Shown in pieces: positions 24,320 to 35,361 of a stretch of DNA of 64,000 nt. The first letter of the stretch is position 1. Each line of letters opens with the position of its first letter. The notes beneath the pieces are model-generated. The model was not told the DNA's origin. It made no database searches and worked only from the letters and a program-made list of their open reading frames with translations. The stretch spans positions 1-64,000 of the forward strand of contig JAODTK010000444.1 of assembly GCA_026419785.1 (NCBI GenBank). Reading direction: 5' to 3'. Both the position numbers and the translations under genes were made by a program. The stretch comes from Sclerodactyla briareus (Eukaryota > Echinodermata > Holothuroidea > Dendrochirotida > Sclerodactylidae).

Positions 24320-25260
24320 CTGGCTGGTAAATCGCCACGTGTATATCCCCACTTTCAATCAATCAGAGGGTGACATTGTTCGCCTTGTTTTAGGGGATTC
24401 ATGAGCCAGTAGGAGATTGGTTCCAATGCATACACCATGCTCCGAAATATGCAAATCTGCAGTAGAATCAGTTTTATCAGAAATTTGAAATGGTTGTTGG
24501 GTGGGGTCCTATGGGGCAAAATTATGGTCTGAAAAAGATAGTTTTTGTTTCGAAATGTGCAAAACTGGAAGAAACCATTTACCTGAGAAGTTTAAAACGG
24601 CTGCTGGGTGGGATCATATGGGGCAAATACAAAAGTTTGTCTCAAAATGATGGCCATGCTTCAAAACGTGCCGAAATAACGAAAAAACTCAGTTTCGCAA
24701 ACAAATCTAAAATGGCCGATGTCAGAGCGGTCAGGCGGCATCCACTGTTTCACCCATTCAGAATTTTCATTACGCGATCATAGTTTGCCAAGTTTCATAT
24801 GGATCCGACTAGGCACAAGAGAGTTATTGTATAACACTATCAGTTCAGTTTTGTTGAAAATCCAAGATACCCGCCGCCAGAGTAGTGCACTGATGCCCAC
24901 ATTGGAACCCACCTGAGATTTCGTTAAGGCAACATGGTTTGTGCAAAGTTTTGTGTCAATCGACATTGTGTTAGAGAGTGTGTGCATTGGAATCAACCTT
25001 CCCGCCCAAAATTTTCTTGTACACTCCATTCCAACCTTTGGTGGCGCACCGCTTAGATAGTATCCGTACTTTGTATCCCCCCCATAAAAATTTTGCTAGC
25101 GACCCCTGGGTTTTCGACGAAAGGGTGCACCAAGGCGCGGCAGCGAAGGGGGGGGTGGAAGCGCGCGGGCGAACCGCCACAAAATACCATGTTTGGTGGT
25201 CCCCATTACTGTAGGCACTGGAGCATACTTCTAGCCAAACACTCATGATGGGGCTCAACA
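24320..25260. repeat. Intronic interspersed repeat sequence
   Basis: TGGTAAATCGCCACGTGTATATCCCC near 24326 reappears as GAGTAAACCGCCATGTGTATATCC near 32412, so a dispersed repeat begins here. Later, 24700-25200 has coding-like open frames only on GC-rich repeat sequence (AAATGGCCGATGTCAGAGCG). No domain is seen. Confidence 0.5.
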
Positions 25261-25467
25261 CGGCTACCTACTATAGAGCGTGGTAACGATAATGCCTTGA
25301 GGTGTCAGTAGACAATTCCAGTTGCATCACAAATTGCTTCTCAAATTTCACCCAGTAACTGCCCAGAAGTTGTACCCTGTGATGACCTCACGAAGCACCA
25401 TAGTGATCATATGAGGTTGACCCCACTTGTTGCTCACGCTGTATAAATCTGGTTGTTGTTTTCTCAG

Positions 25468-25557
25468 ATGTGGATGTGGACAAGCCTGATGAGAAGTCCA
25501 TCATGACATACGTCTCCAGTTCTTCAAGGCATATCCAGAAACAGGGTCTCATGACGG
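25468..25557 (+). CDS. SYNE1: Nesprin exon: C-terminal end of CH2 domain
   Basis: Acceptor TGTTTTCTCAG and donor GTAAGT. Completed by the G carried from the previous exon, it reads DVDVDKPDEKSIMTYVS and, after a one-base deletion in TCTCCAGTTC, FFKAYPETGSHDG. DVDVDKPDEKSIMTYV is an almost invariant nesprin CH2 signature, followed in vertebrates by an AQFLKHYP-like helix end. Two bases remain at the 3' end, so the phase does not fit the spectrin exon at 31008. At least one small exon, or one further indel, lies between. Confidence 0.94.
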
Positions 25558-25559
25558 GT

Positions 25560-26700
25560 AAGTCCTAGTGACAATGCTGCCTTCCCACCACCACCCTACC
25601 ATGTCTTCCAAAATCGTTTAATAAATTCTGTGGCTGGCGGAGATTTGATTCATGTGTTAGAGAGCGTTGTAGAGCAATTGCCTACCTCATTATACCTCTG
25701 GTGCATTGATGCATGCAGAGATGTAGCTGACTGGCTGCATGTCAAAAACTTAGCTCATGTCCATTGGATTGGATCATGAAATAACATTCCAGGGAGAAGA
25801 AATTATTCATGCTCCCTTGGTAACTCTTAGCCACTCACCATTCAAGAAGAGACTACACTGAAGGAATTCAAGACTACAACATTACCAGCAGGTTCTTGAA
25901 AGCCGAGGGTCAAGAAATCAGCCCCATAATGACTTCTTCTATTTCTTCGAGTACGGGACAGGGAAAAGACCCTCCCATTGTTAGATATTTTCATTCAACC
26001 TATTCCTCCTGATGATCTGATCTATTTGTAATGATTAATATAAGTGCTCTGAAATGTGTCTGAATAAATTTTATCAACTGTAACCTGTGTAGCCATGTAT
26101 TTGCCTGATTTTTCGAAGGCATCCATGACTCACCTATCTGGACTATTGCTTCCTCCTTCAATAAAATTAAAGCAACATTTTGAAAGCTTCAGCAGCTGAG
26201 AGTGACAGGGATCCATGATTCATCTGTCATTCCATTCCATCAGCTGCCTTTGATTGGGTTCAACAGAGTTTATACTAACCTTAACATTATTACTGTTTGC
26301 TCAATGCCTCTTAGCCTATGTGTATCTTCCTTCAGTTTCCTGTGTGGGATGGTCTTTCATCAGGCTGATATGGTGTCTTCGTTCATGACCACCCAAGCTC
26401 TGTTCTTTGTTGTTGCCAGAATGGTTTCCCTTAGTACTGCTAGGAATAATCCCCAATCATATAAATCATATTAACAAATCATAATTAATTTACTGAGCTC
26501 CCAACTCACCCTCTTAAGCTCATCTAATTAGCCGTTGCCCTAGTAACTGTTGTATTTTTCACAACCCCGCTCCCTTCATGCATAATTGACACATCATAGG
26601 GACGCCGTTCTTGTTTGGTACATTGTAAATGAAGAAGTCATCTCCTATCATCTCAAGTCTCCTACGTTATCTTTTGCAATTTTCTGGACCATTACTTGGA
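25560..26700. other. Intron, no gene recognised
   Basis: AT-rich intron following the CH2 exons. Open frames are short and have no domain signature. A linker exon between CH2 and the first spectrin repeat is expected somewhere in 25.6-31.0 kb but is not recognised. Confidence 0.45.
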
Positions 26701-26711
26701 TTATAAGTTTT

Positions 26712-27825
26712 TGATTCCTTGCTGCCGAAGGCAAAAGGAATCTATGCAGGTCAGCATGTTGTGTGTGTGGTGTGTGGTCTGGGCGGTGACACTGGTTGTA
26801 AACCACGATAGGGGAAGACGCGAGGGTCCTATTGTTTCATACTTGGGGTGTTAGATCACCCATGATGAGAGATTATCCCTATTGTTTTGTGTGCTGATCT
26901 CATTATATTCATGAGTGGGCGGAGCTTAGAGAAAATGGCGATAGGAACTTCAAATATCAATATCTCCACAACCGTATGGGCCGATTGGCTCAAACTTGGT
27001 TTACTGTGATTGGCAAGAGGTAAGGTGTATGTGTTGTGTACACTTCCATGTAGCTCATTAATATTCATAGGAGCGGAGCCTAAATAGGATTTTGGCTTGT
27101 AAACACGATAACTGGAAGACGCAAGGTCCGATTGGTCTCATACTTGGGTGGTAAATTACCCATGATGTTTAGATGATGCATTTGGCTTTTGGGTGCTGAT
27201 TCATTAATTTCAATGAGTGGGGGGATTAGGGGAAAATAAAAAAAAGGTCAAGATCTCCACAAAACCATAGGTGCGATTTTGTCAAACTTTGCTTCGTGTA
27301 TTTGGCATGAGATCAGGTTATATGTAGGGTTACAATTGATGCTCTCATTTATGTATGGAAGCGGGCCTTAATTCATAATTTGTGTGTGCTCGTTACGATT
27401 CCTTGTGAACACGATGAGTGGAAGACGCAAGGTCCGATTGATTCATACTCGGGTGGTAGATCACACATGGTTTTAGATGGTCCCTATTGTTTTTGCATGC
27501 CGATCTCATTAATATTCTGAGTGAGCGGGGCTTTCAGAAAATTTCTTCACAAATGTTGATCTCTCTGCAAGCGTAGGTCAAATTTTGCTAAAACACCGAC
27601 TGGGTGGGAGGCAAGTAGTAAGCATGGTAATACATCTAATTCATGGTAATTCATGAAGGGTGGGCGGAACCTTAATTTCGTCGGCATTAGATTCATAAAC
27701 ATGAAAGGGGAAGGACGCAAGGTCCGATTTGATCTCAGACAAATGATAATCTCCAATAGAGTAAAGATCAGTTGAATCACAAAAGGTATGTGTGTGTCAC
27801 AATAGCAAGGAATCACGTTAGCCTT
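26712..27825. mobile_element. Tandem-core element B, about 300-bp units
   Basis: The left edge has an imperfect hairpin GATTCCTTGCTGCCGAAGGC then AAAAGGAATC, followed by TATGCAG and a TG-rich tract. Units beginning TTGTAAACACGATAACTGGAAGACGC or variants start near 26797, 27094 and 27403, with a decayed one near 27695. Each continues through CCGATTG-TCATACTTGGGTGGTA, CATTAATATTCATGAGTGGGCGG and CTCCACAACC. The right edge is AGCAAGGAATCACGTTAGCC near 27805. The ends match the elements at 8.5 and 45.5 kb, but the unit body differs after the first 20 bases or so. Confidence 0.72.
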
Positions 27826-27829
27826 TTGG

Positions 27830-30350
27830 ATCTTGTTCTATCAATTAGAGCAGTTAAGCAATCTCCTCATGTTCGACAGCTGCACTCTGTTGTTCTCTGC
27901 TCACAATTAATTCATTCAAACCTATTGTCTTTTTGTCTGTCGTTATGCTTCCCTAACATGGTCCTTCTTTTTTTGTCATACTCGACTTTTGAAGGTTCAT
28001 TCAGGCCTTTGGAATATCAACAAAATGAGCATCAATGATATTGAAAATGATGTTTTCTCATCATTTGATACCCCATCCCCAAGAAGAACTTCAGTCAAAA
28101 TTACAGCACTTAAATCACTTCTAGAGAAAATGGTGATCAGTCCACACCCCCCTAAATTTCAAAAATGCCAGCCAGCCGCAACCAAATGTATAGGTTTCGC
28201 TACAGGGACCTATTCCACCAAAATAACCCAATTTTTTTACCTACAATACTATCGTTCCACCATGTTTTTCGTCAATTGTAGGTTTTATACAGTCAGAAAA
28301 TAGATACTACAGTGGGTAGCTGGGGGCTGGAAGGAGGACATGGAAAAAGGCTGAATTAGATGTTCACTACATGAACTAGTATCATGTCTTCAGGGACTTC
28401 CTGCTTGACAACATATTAAACTAGCTCCATTTTAGATGACAGTCTGTAATAGTCATGGGCAAACTGTTTGAGTTGCCATAGAGATTCTTGTGTCTTTTAG
28501 AACCAAACCTCCACCACCAAGTAAGCTCAAGAGTAGTGAATCATGAACATTCATTACTGTTCAGTTTATCCAGGTTGGCATGTCAAACAAAGCTATCCAA
28601 ACTAACTTGACATTGTATTTCATTAGGGGATCTTTTAATCCCAGCTGCCTTCCTGCATGTTGTGTGGGAGGGCCCATCATTCAACAGGCATATCATGTCA
28701 AGTGTGGGATGATGTCATTCCTATGTTGGGTGTGTTGATTGTCTAGGACATATAATGACACTCGCTCGAAATGTTGATAGATGCTGCTTCAAAATATGCA
28801 AGTTGTTGATGTCTGAAATTTAATTTCTTTTCAATTTTGACAAAGCGAGTCTCTTGTGTTTATATTCTGTTATCCACTACTTGTTGGCTTGGTGTTAACT
28901 TAAAAACTTTTTTCCTAAGATTGACTCCTGTATCTACATCCACCTTTCACTGTGTAGTGTAGAATATTTTTAACAGGCTGATAGCAAGGTTATTGTTTTC
29001 TTATGACTCTACCATCATTCCTCTCCTGCAAAATCTGTATCGGACCTTGGATTAGATGCTGACTGCTGGGATGGCCTCACAGCTCATGGTCTACACAGTT
29101 GTGCAGTTACTTCAGGGAGTTGGGGTGGGGAAAAAAGGTCGGACCGACCCAGTTGTTTGTTTGGGGGAGGGGGGGGCTGAAGGATTGGCAGTGAGTGAAG
29201 AATGCTTGTGGTTGGGTATGGGATCCCTTAGTAGTTGATCAGAGGTTTATTGGTCTTTATTACAATGACACTTTCTTATATATTAGTGGCTGAAGGACTT
29301 AACTGAGTTTGAAAAAGCCCAAACAAGTTACAGCAACAACAAAAAGTATCACTGACTCCTTTTAACAAGATTCCTCTGCACCAGGCTTGATCAGATTGCT
29401 GCTTAGGGTTGTCTTAGGTAGGCTAAGATCATGGCCTTGCCACCCTAGCTGATGAACATTTCAACTTAACAGCAACAATGTTATATACATCTTTCAGCAT
29501 GTAGGAGTAAAATAGAGAAGATAGGTTTCTTGCCATGCTGTTATTCCCTATCTATAATGGAGCGTGCGGGAAGGGGGGGGGGGAAGGGGGGGGGGGGTAA
29601 AGGGGGCGGGAAGGGGTGGGGGGGTGGACTCTTTCACCAACCTCTTTTTGGCCAGCAGGGAGTGCTGGGCTATGACATGGAGGGGGGGGGGATGGAGGGG
29701 GGAAGGTACCTGTTACGCTGTGATCGTCACATGAGGGTCCGTCCTTCGCTATAATTCCTATCGTATTCAGTCTTTACATCTTTAGTTGCCTCACTTTAGT
29801 CACCTTCTCAAGCTACGAACCGACTGTTTGATGCTCACAGGCCAACTTTTCTGGAATTTCTGCTTTCCCCTCCATGTCAGGAATAATCCTACAAGATAAC
29901 ATCAGTAGCTGAATATTCTCACTCACTCATTCAGTTGTGTTGATCCTCAGTATCCTGCTAAGCATTCATGTATGATATCAGGTATTTTTTTTCCTCACTG
30001 TCATGTTGTTACTGCCGATGTGATGTATGGTCTGGAGTTATTGTATCAACTGGAGAGGCAATGACAGCCTAATGTTGTGATTATTGGAAGAAAAAAAAAG
30101 GCCACCATGTGACCTACACTGAAAAACAGGCAATTGCATCAGCAACATACAGTTTGTGTTACCCTGATGTTAAATTGCAGGAAAAGGAGAGCTGTGGAGA
30201 CAAATTCTTAGTAGAGCAACCTGGATGTGAAGAGTGCCAGTTTGTGTGCATGTAATATCAATTGCAAGGAGTGCAATCGCCTTCCAGCATTGGTTGGGGA
30301 CATTTTCCCCTCTAGGCTATAGGTAGAGTGACTGATGCAACAGTCAGCTG
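27830..30350. other. Intron, no gene recognised
   Basis: Mostly unique-looking intron sequence. At 29565-29705 there are G-rich runs (GGAAGGGGGG types) on the + strand. A candidate small exon with acceptor AAATTGCAG near 30180, reading EKESCGDKFLVEQPGCEECQ, has no clear donor and no family match, so it is not called. Confidence 0.45.
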
Positions 30351-30353
30351 TAC

Positions 30354-30384
30354 ATAGACACATAGACACATAGACACATAGACA
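30354..30384 (+). repeat. Short tandem repeat ACATAGAC
   Basis: Three to four copies of a 10-base unit ACATAGACAC lie immediately upstream of the SINE head. Confidence 0.8.
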
Positions 30385-30385
30385 T

Positions 30386-30785
30386 GGCAGAGGAGGATTA
30401 GATCAGTCGGCAGAGTTACTGACTTGCGATCCGAAGATCGTGAGTTCAAATCCCACAAAGCCTGCAGGCTTTTTCCGTAGTGCCCTTAGACAAGGCATGT
30501 CTTCAACTGTCTAACGTTACCACACATGTTAAAATGGGGACCTTGTGAGGTGACTTGTGATGAGTAGGCATACGTCATATAGGGCTGCATGCACCCAAAT
30601 GGGAAGTCCCCAGGGGACACGATGAGAGTGGCGCACTGAAATAGTGTGTCGGGAGTGAACGAGAAAGAGGTGCGTACTATATAAATATAGTACAGGTGTG
30701 ACAAGTCACTAATGATCAGGGGTGATATCTATGAAGCGCTTTGATTATGTCAAAAAAGCGCTATAAAAGCACTTAAGTATTATAA
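30386..30785 (+). mobile_element. tRNA-derived SINE
   Basis: The head carries tRNA promoter boxes: an A-box-like TAGATCAGTCGGCAGAGT and a B-box-like GTGAGTTCAAATCCCAC flanking GACTTGCGATCCGAAG, an anticodon-arm-like segment. It is followed by TTTTTCCGTAGTGCCCTTAGACAAGGC, a body sequence typical of animal tRNA-SINEs. The 3' end AAAAAGCGCTATAAAAGCACTTAAGTATTATAATA matches the GCGCTATA(T)AAA tail common to LINE/SINE pairs in deuterostomes. About 400 bp, + strand, in the intron before the first spectrin exon. Confidence 0.78.
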
Positions 30786-31007
30786 TAGACATGACTGAGT
30801 TACAAAAAACATGACGGACCCATTTTCTACGCAAGCAGGGGCAATCCAGTATAGGCGCGTTATCGTTGAATTGCCAGTAAGTGGTGCTTATTGAGAGGCG
30901 GTTGTTATTGAGAGGCGTTTCAAAAACATACTACCCATCATACCAGCACAAAACTGATGCATTTGCTAATTATTAAAGTTCTTTTCATCATCCATGTGCT
31001 ATACCAG

Positions 31008-31139
31008 GTCTCTGTTGCCACATCTGAACAAGAAGCAGAGAAGTACATGGTTGGTGAGGTTAATGGCTGGCTTGCCAACGCTGATGAAATGATCAAAACA
31101 GCTCAAGAGACGAGCACATCTCGTCAAGAAGAGTATCAG
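31008..31139 (+). CDS. SYNE1: Nesprin exon: first spectrin-like repeat segment
   Basis: Acceptor CTATACCAG and donor GTGAGT. Forty-four in-frame codons read VSVATSEQEAEKYMVGEVNG, WLANADEMIKTAQETSTSRQ, EEYQ with no frameshift. The heptad-like helix with a central Trp matches the first rod segment after CH2 in nesprins (pattern E-x-x-VW then a DKYQ-like end), and YQ joins the next exon's HFIKFQ in phase 0. The 3' three-quarters of this exon plus donor is tandemly duplicated downstream. Its high match among copies indicates recent duplication. Confidence 0.85.
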
Positions 31140-31742
31140 GTGAGTCTCAATCTGAACAGGAAGCAGAGAAGTACATGGTTGGTGAGGTTAATGGCTGGCT
31201 TGCCAACGCTGATGACATGATCAAAACAGCTCAAGAGACGAGCACATCTCGTCAAGAAGAGTATCAGGTGAGTCTTAATCTGAACAAGAAGCAGAGAAGT
31301 ACATGGTTGGTGAGGTTAATGGCTGGCTTGCCAACGCTGATGACATGATCAAAACAGCTCCAGAGAGGAGCACATCTCATCAAGAAGAGTATCAGGTGAG
31401 TCTTAATATGAACAGGAAGCAGAGAAGTACATGGTGGTGAGGTTAATGGCTGGCTGGCCAACGCTGATGACATGATCAAAACAGCTGGAGAGATGAGCAC
31501 ATCTCGCCAAGAAAAGTATCAGGTGAGTCTTAATCTGAACAGGAAGCAGAGAAGTACATGGTTGGTGAGGTTAATGGCTGGCTGGCCAACGCTGATGACA
31601 TGATCAAAACAGCCAGAAGGGGAATCACATTTTGCCAGAATGAGCATTGAGTAAGTATTGATCTGAACAGGAAGCAGAGAAGTACATGGTTGGTGAGGTT
31701 AATGACTGGTGGCCAGAGCTGATGACATGATTAAGACAGTCC
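31021..31742 (+). repeat. Tandem array of exon 3' end plus splice donor, 128-bp unit
   Basis: Starting with the real exon, the segment TCTGAACARGAAGCAGAGAAGTACATGG through GAAGAGTATCAG|GTGAGTCT is repeated about six times, the last partial. Donor-like sites stand at 31140 (the real one), 31268, 31396, 31523 and 31651 (GTAAGT), giving spacings of 128, 128, 127 and 128. Copies are nearly identical at first and diverge toward the end. Each copy ends in a GT donor and has AATCTGAACAG just before GAAGCAG, so a 108-bp (36-codon) block lies between AG and GT. The intervening 20 bp are too short to be a normal intron. Confidence 0.92.
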
Positions 31743-32399
31743 ACTGGTTCAATTATCGAAATTGAATTTTTTGGTAATGAAACCAAAAGTAGGTTGAATG
31801 TGCTTGATAACATAACTCTGCATAACATTTTAAAGGTCAGGTGTAACATTTTGACTATATTTTCTCTACTAAATTACCTTTGGTAAAGATGGCCTATAAT
31901 GTAATCATTGGAAGTACAACAACCAACTAAGATATTACTAACTCCATCACTGCCTATCTAACTGTTCCTTTGTGAAACTTTTCTTACAAAGAATCACAAA
32001 TCCGATAGCTTACTTGGTTATTATTTGTTCACTTACCCTCTTGTGCCTCTCCGTAAGATTTTATTCTAGGAGAGCAAATAACTGGATGAACAAACAGATG
32101 TGATGGAGTGTGGTTGTCAAGTTGTTGAAGTGTCCTACTTCGAGCTGATTGGTTTGCATTCAGACGCCAGCCGGTCCAAGATAGTCAACATTCTTTGGTG
32201 ATTCATTGGATATGTAGGGAGGGAGATAAATCTAAAAATCTAGGTACATCAATTGGCTGTGGTATTCAAACTTGCAGGCCCCAAAACAGGAACGACATTA
32301 ACAGCAAGTCTTTTCCTGATATGTCTTCAAATCAAGACAATTATTTGACTATCTGATGAGTGAACATATCAATACTGTGGGTCATACAGATACCAACTA

Positions 32400-32800
32400 G
32401 ACATGTGTAGGCGAGTAAACCGCCATGTGTATATCCACGTTTGAGCACACCCCATAAAGACCTCCATTTTGGTCAGAAACAGATAGCCTTCATCCACCAA
32501 GTTTTGTGGTTAATCCATGGAAGTTACAAAAAAGTAGCATGAATTATGCAAATTCGCCCCACGATGACCCTCGAAATGACCGTTATCTTGTCAGGAACAA
32601 ATGTAGCCCCCATCCACGAAGTTTCGTTCAACCTGACAAAGTTTGGAAGATTGCATAAATTGTACCAATTTGACCTCCGATGACCTTGAAATTACCTCCA
32701 CAGTTTCGGGATCAACTATAGTCCTACCCACCAAGTTTCGTTCAAATCCGACTAACTTGAAAATTTTGCGCAAATTAGCGGCTCCTAGCATTGCAGTGGA
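32400..32800 (+). repeat. Dispersed repeat with internal degenerate units
   Basis: GAGTAAACCGCCATGTGTATATCC matches 24326. Three related blocks follow, each with a C(A)CCAAGTTT(C/T)GT motif after TAGCC or TAGTCC and preceding a GACCT-rich segment (about 32461, 32576, 32685), indicating units of about 115 bp. No gene. Confidence 0.55.
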
Positions 32801-32879
32801 GCCCAATTCCGAACTCAAATCCAGATTTCAACTAGGGCTGACATGTGCAACCAAGTGTTCAGATCATCTATAAAGCGCG

Positions 32880-33535
32880 TTGAAGAGTGATTGCCCTAAC
32901 GCCTAAAGTTTCCAGTGTCGTGGGGTGGGGATATAATCAGTGTTGTAGTCCCTGCACTTAGGCACTACTTAGGGCAATACCATCAGCCTATTTTACCAAC
33001 ATCTTCCTTAACATATACTTAAGATGAGGGTAGCAATATTGATCCAGTACAAGGCAATATCCATGACAGAGTGAACTGGGTTCTGTTTTATGTGTGCTGT
33101 ACACAAACAGGCTTTTTGTGGCAAAAGAAACAAGAGAAAACAAACCTCCTTCTTGAGTAATTATACATGAAGGCATTGGTACTACACTGATGTAGTAGGT
33201 TGTCACCATGGCTGCATATTCTCTGCAGAATGTTCAGTGCAATATTAACATTCGATGTTGTAAAAAAATAAATTACACGAGGGAGGTATTACATATCACA
33301 TTACATGATATTATGTGATATTACATTTCATGTACAGAAGGAAGATATATATTGTATGTTATGTCTTATTCCATATTTCCCCCTATATCAGTACAATTAC
33401 ATTGGGTATAAACAACGTAATATCTTCTCAGTGGGGCATTTTTTCTGTTGAATATATCTTGGTCTTCACTTCATGGTACCGCTGTAAAGCAGTGGACTTA
33501 TGTGGGTTTGTTAAGGAACATTTTCAATGAGTCGC
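32880..33535. other. Intron, no gene recognised
   Basis: AT-rich sequence containing a small cluster of ATTACAT-like motifs near 33290-33330. No exon signature. Confidence 0.4.
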
Positions 33536-33539
33536 AGTG

Positions 33540-33735
33540 GTCGGCTGGAAAACAGTTACGTTGAACTTGAACTCGGGAGCAGGTTGGGGTTGGTTACACC
33601 CCTGCCTCGATATCATCTAAGCACTAATCGATAAGAGAAGGCAATTTATCGCCGGTGCTCATCCACCAGTGATCAATATGGTCAGGATTCATTGATGGGC
33701 CTTACTTGGCTTCCTGAATGCAGAGAATTCAAATC
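33540..33735 (+). repeat. Third copy fragment of the repeat seen at 1-1485 and 2395-3735
   Basis: GGGAGCAGGTTGGGGTTGGT, CACCCCTGCCTCGATATCATCTAAGCAC, TTATCGCCGGTGCTCATCCA and GATGGGCCTTA parallel 540-725 and 2820-2990. This shows that the 5' duplicated region contains a dispersed element and not only a local duplication. Confidence 0.7.
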
Positions 33736-33879
33736 AAATCAGTGGAGAATTATTAATGTTATCATTAGTTGATATGAGACTGCCCTAATAGAATGCTTGG
33801 GAAATGATAACATGATTAAAACAATGGTGAAGTTGATGCCCTCATTTACATAAAACACTCTTATTGCCCTTTTTTACAG

Positions 33880-34198
33880 CACTTTATCAAATTCCAAGCG
33901 AAGCAGAGAGAAGCCCATAAACTGATGACGGTGATCATGCAGAAGAAGGCGGAAAAAAAAACTGCTGATAACTGTGAACAATAGAGAGTGTGAGGTGATC
34001 ATGAACAGTGGACCAAGATTCCAGGCGATTACACCTGAATGGCGACTGAAGAATAGAGGCCACCTTCCCAACCAAAATTAAGGACAATCGCTGATTGGTT
34101 AAATTATCGCTGAGGAGATGTTAGAAGAACACCTACGCCAGCGACATTCACCAGGAGACCTGGCGCATTGTGAAGAGCGGCGGCTGGAAGCTCACAAG
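33880..34198 (+). CDS. SYNE1: Nesprin exon: spectrin-like repeat
   Basis: Acceptor CCCTTTTTTACAG and donor GTAAAA. It opens HFIKFQAKQREAHKLMTVIM. After several indels the middle reads FQAITPEWRLKN, and the end reads TIADWLNYAEEMLEEHLRQR then HSPGDLAHCEERRLEAHK. These correspond in order to the nesprin rod segment with a TIGAWLYRAE-like Trp helix followed by a Q-HK end. The Trp in ADWLNYAEE is the expected spectrin-repeat helix-A residue. At least three frameshifts are needed over 319 bp, including one in a run of nine A's at 33953. Confidence 0.8.
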
Positions 34199-34404
34199 GT
34201 AAAACGCTAACCAAACAGATGCTACGCATGCTAGAATGATACGTTGGCCCGCGTTTTCCTTGCAAGGCTGTTAAATCGGAAGACGACTGTCTGCCAGGCT
34301 GCCCCGTAAGGAAAATTTTTGTGTAACTGTATTACTGTTAGAGAGATGTTTTCAATAATTAAACATCACATAACTATCTATAAAGCATGATTTTGCGTTC
34401 ACAG

Positions 34405-34680
34405 GAAAAACACTTCAAGATGGACCCAATGTTCGAAAAGTCTCTTACAACATATGAGACAAATCCAAAGTTTGGAGAAATGTGATACCAGACGAATGAT
34501 CAAAGACATGAAACAAAGACTAGACGCCAAGTAGTTGCTTCCCTTATCAGAAGAAGAAGAAGTGATATGAAGAAATACCTCGAGTTAAAGTACCGATTGT
34601 TGGCCTGCGCTGTGATGGCAAGAGAAGAACCTAGAGATGTGGACAGTCCAAGTTGTCTAAACCAAAGATGAACCACGCAG
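34405..34680 (+). CDS. SYNE1: Nesprin exon: spectrin-like repeat, 3' border uncertain
   Basis: Acceptor GCGTTCACAG. Reads EKHFKMDPMFEKSLTTYET, then (shifted) SLEKCDTRRMIKDMKQRLD, and MKKYLELKYRLLACAVMA. The motif (F/Y)LELKYRLL is a distinctive match to nesprin-1 and is followed by AREE and, after a shift, NLEMWTVQVV, paralleling the next helix with Trp. I could not find a convincing donor; 34680 is approximate. Several single-base indels. Confidence 0.78.
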
Positions 34681-35190
34681 CGATAAATAATATGAGTATA
34701 ACCTTACATGTATTCTTCAATAGATTATTGATAGATGAGAATGTGAAATCCTCCTTAGTGTAGGGTCAATATTTGAGCAAATAGCAACCTGCTAAATCAT
34801 TGCTAGTCTAATATGAAATAGTTGTTAGGTTCTTCGTATTATACTCGATCAGAATTCTGATGGAACTTCAGTCTGTACATATTGTTTTGCAGATTGATGC
34901 TGCTTGGAATAGGCATATATCTTCCCCCATATAATTGGGACAATAAAGTACTGCAGTTGGTCCGATTTCCTCCAGGATTTACCAGGCTTTACAGATATGG
35001 TCATTTATACTCACACAGCCAATCATATAGTAGACTAATTGTGAGTTGTTCAGGAAGCTTACTAATTCAACAGATTTCATTTGATTAGGTACATTGGTTC
35101 ATTCATCCTTATTTCCTTTATCTCTGTCGTGCTTCTCTTCATGACAAGGTTATCATTGTTTGTATATTTTCTGCTCATTATTTTTTGCAG

Positions 35191-35284
35191 GACTTTTGTT
35201 ACAAGCCAAGTTCTTTTAAGAATTCGATCACACTCTGAGAGACCTACAGGTCAACTCTCAGAGCTACAAGAATGCAAGCATCAG
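35191..35284 (+). CDS. SYNE1: Nesprin exon: short spectrin-helix segment
   Basis: Acceptor CATTATTTTTTGCAG and donor GTAGTT. With one shift it reads KFF, EFDHTLRDLQVNSQSYKNAS. This aligns with the nesprin stretch SKFFEQYEVTYQ-like that follows the LELKYRLL segment. A TAA between KFF and EFDH interrupts the frame and is probably a sequence error. The exon is 94 bp. A 50-60-bp minisatellite begins about 80 bp downstream. Confidence 0.7.
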
Positions 35285-35361
35285 GTAGTTTTGGAAAATT
35301 GGTTTTTCATCACATGTTATATCGATATCCAGGTCCACGATACAGCAGACATGCAAATTTA

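Noticed and set aside
30390..30460. A functional tRNA gene
   Set aside because: A- and B-box-like blocks are present, but the sequence continues into a SINE body and a GCGCTATA tail and no acceptor stem closes; it is a SINE head.
31021..31742. A CRISPR-like or bacterial repeat array
   Set aside because: The 128-bp units are copies of a eukaryotic exon edge with splice donors and have no spacer organisation or cas genes.
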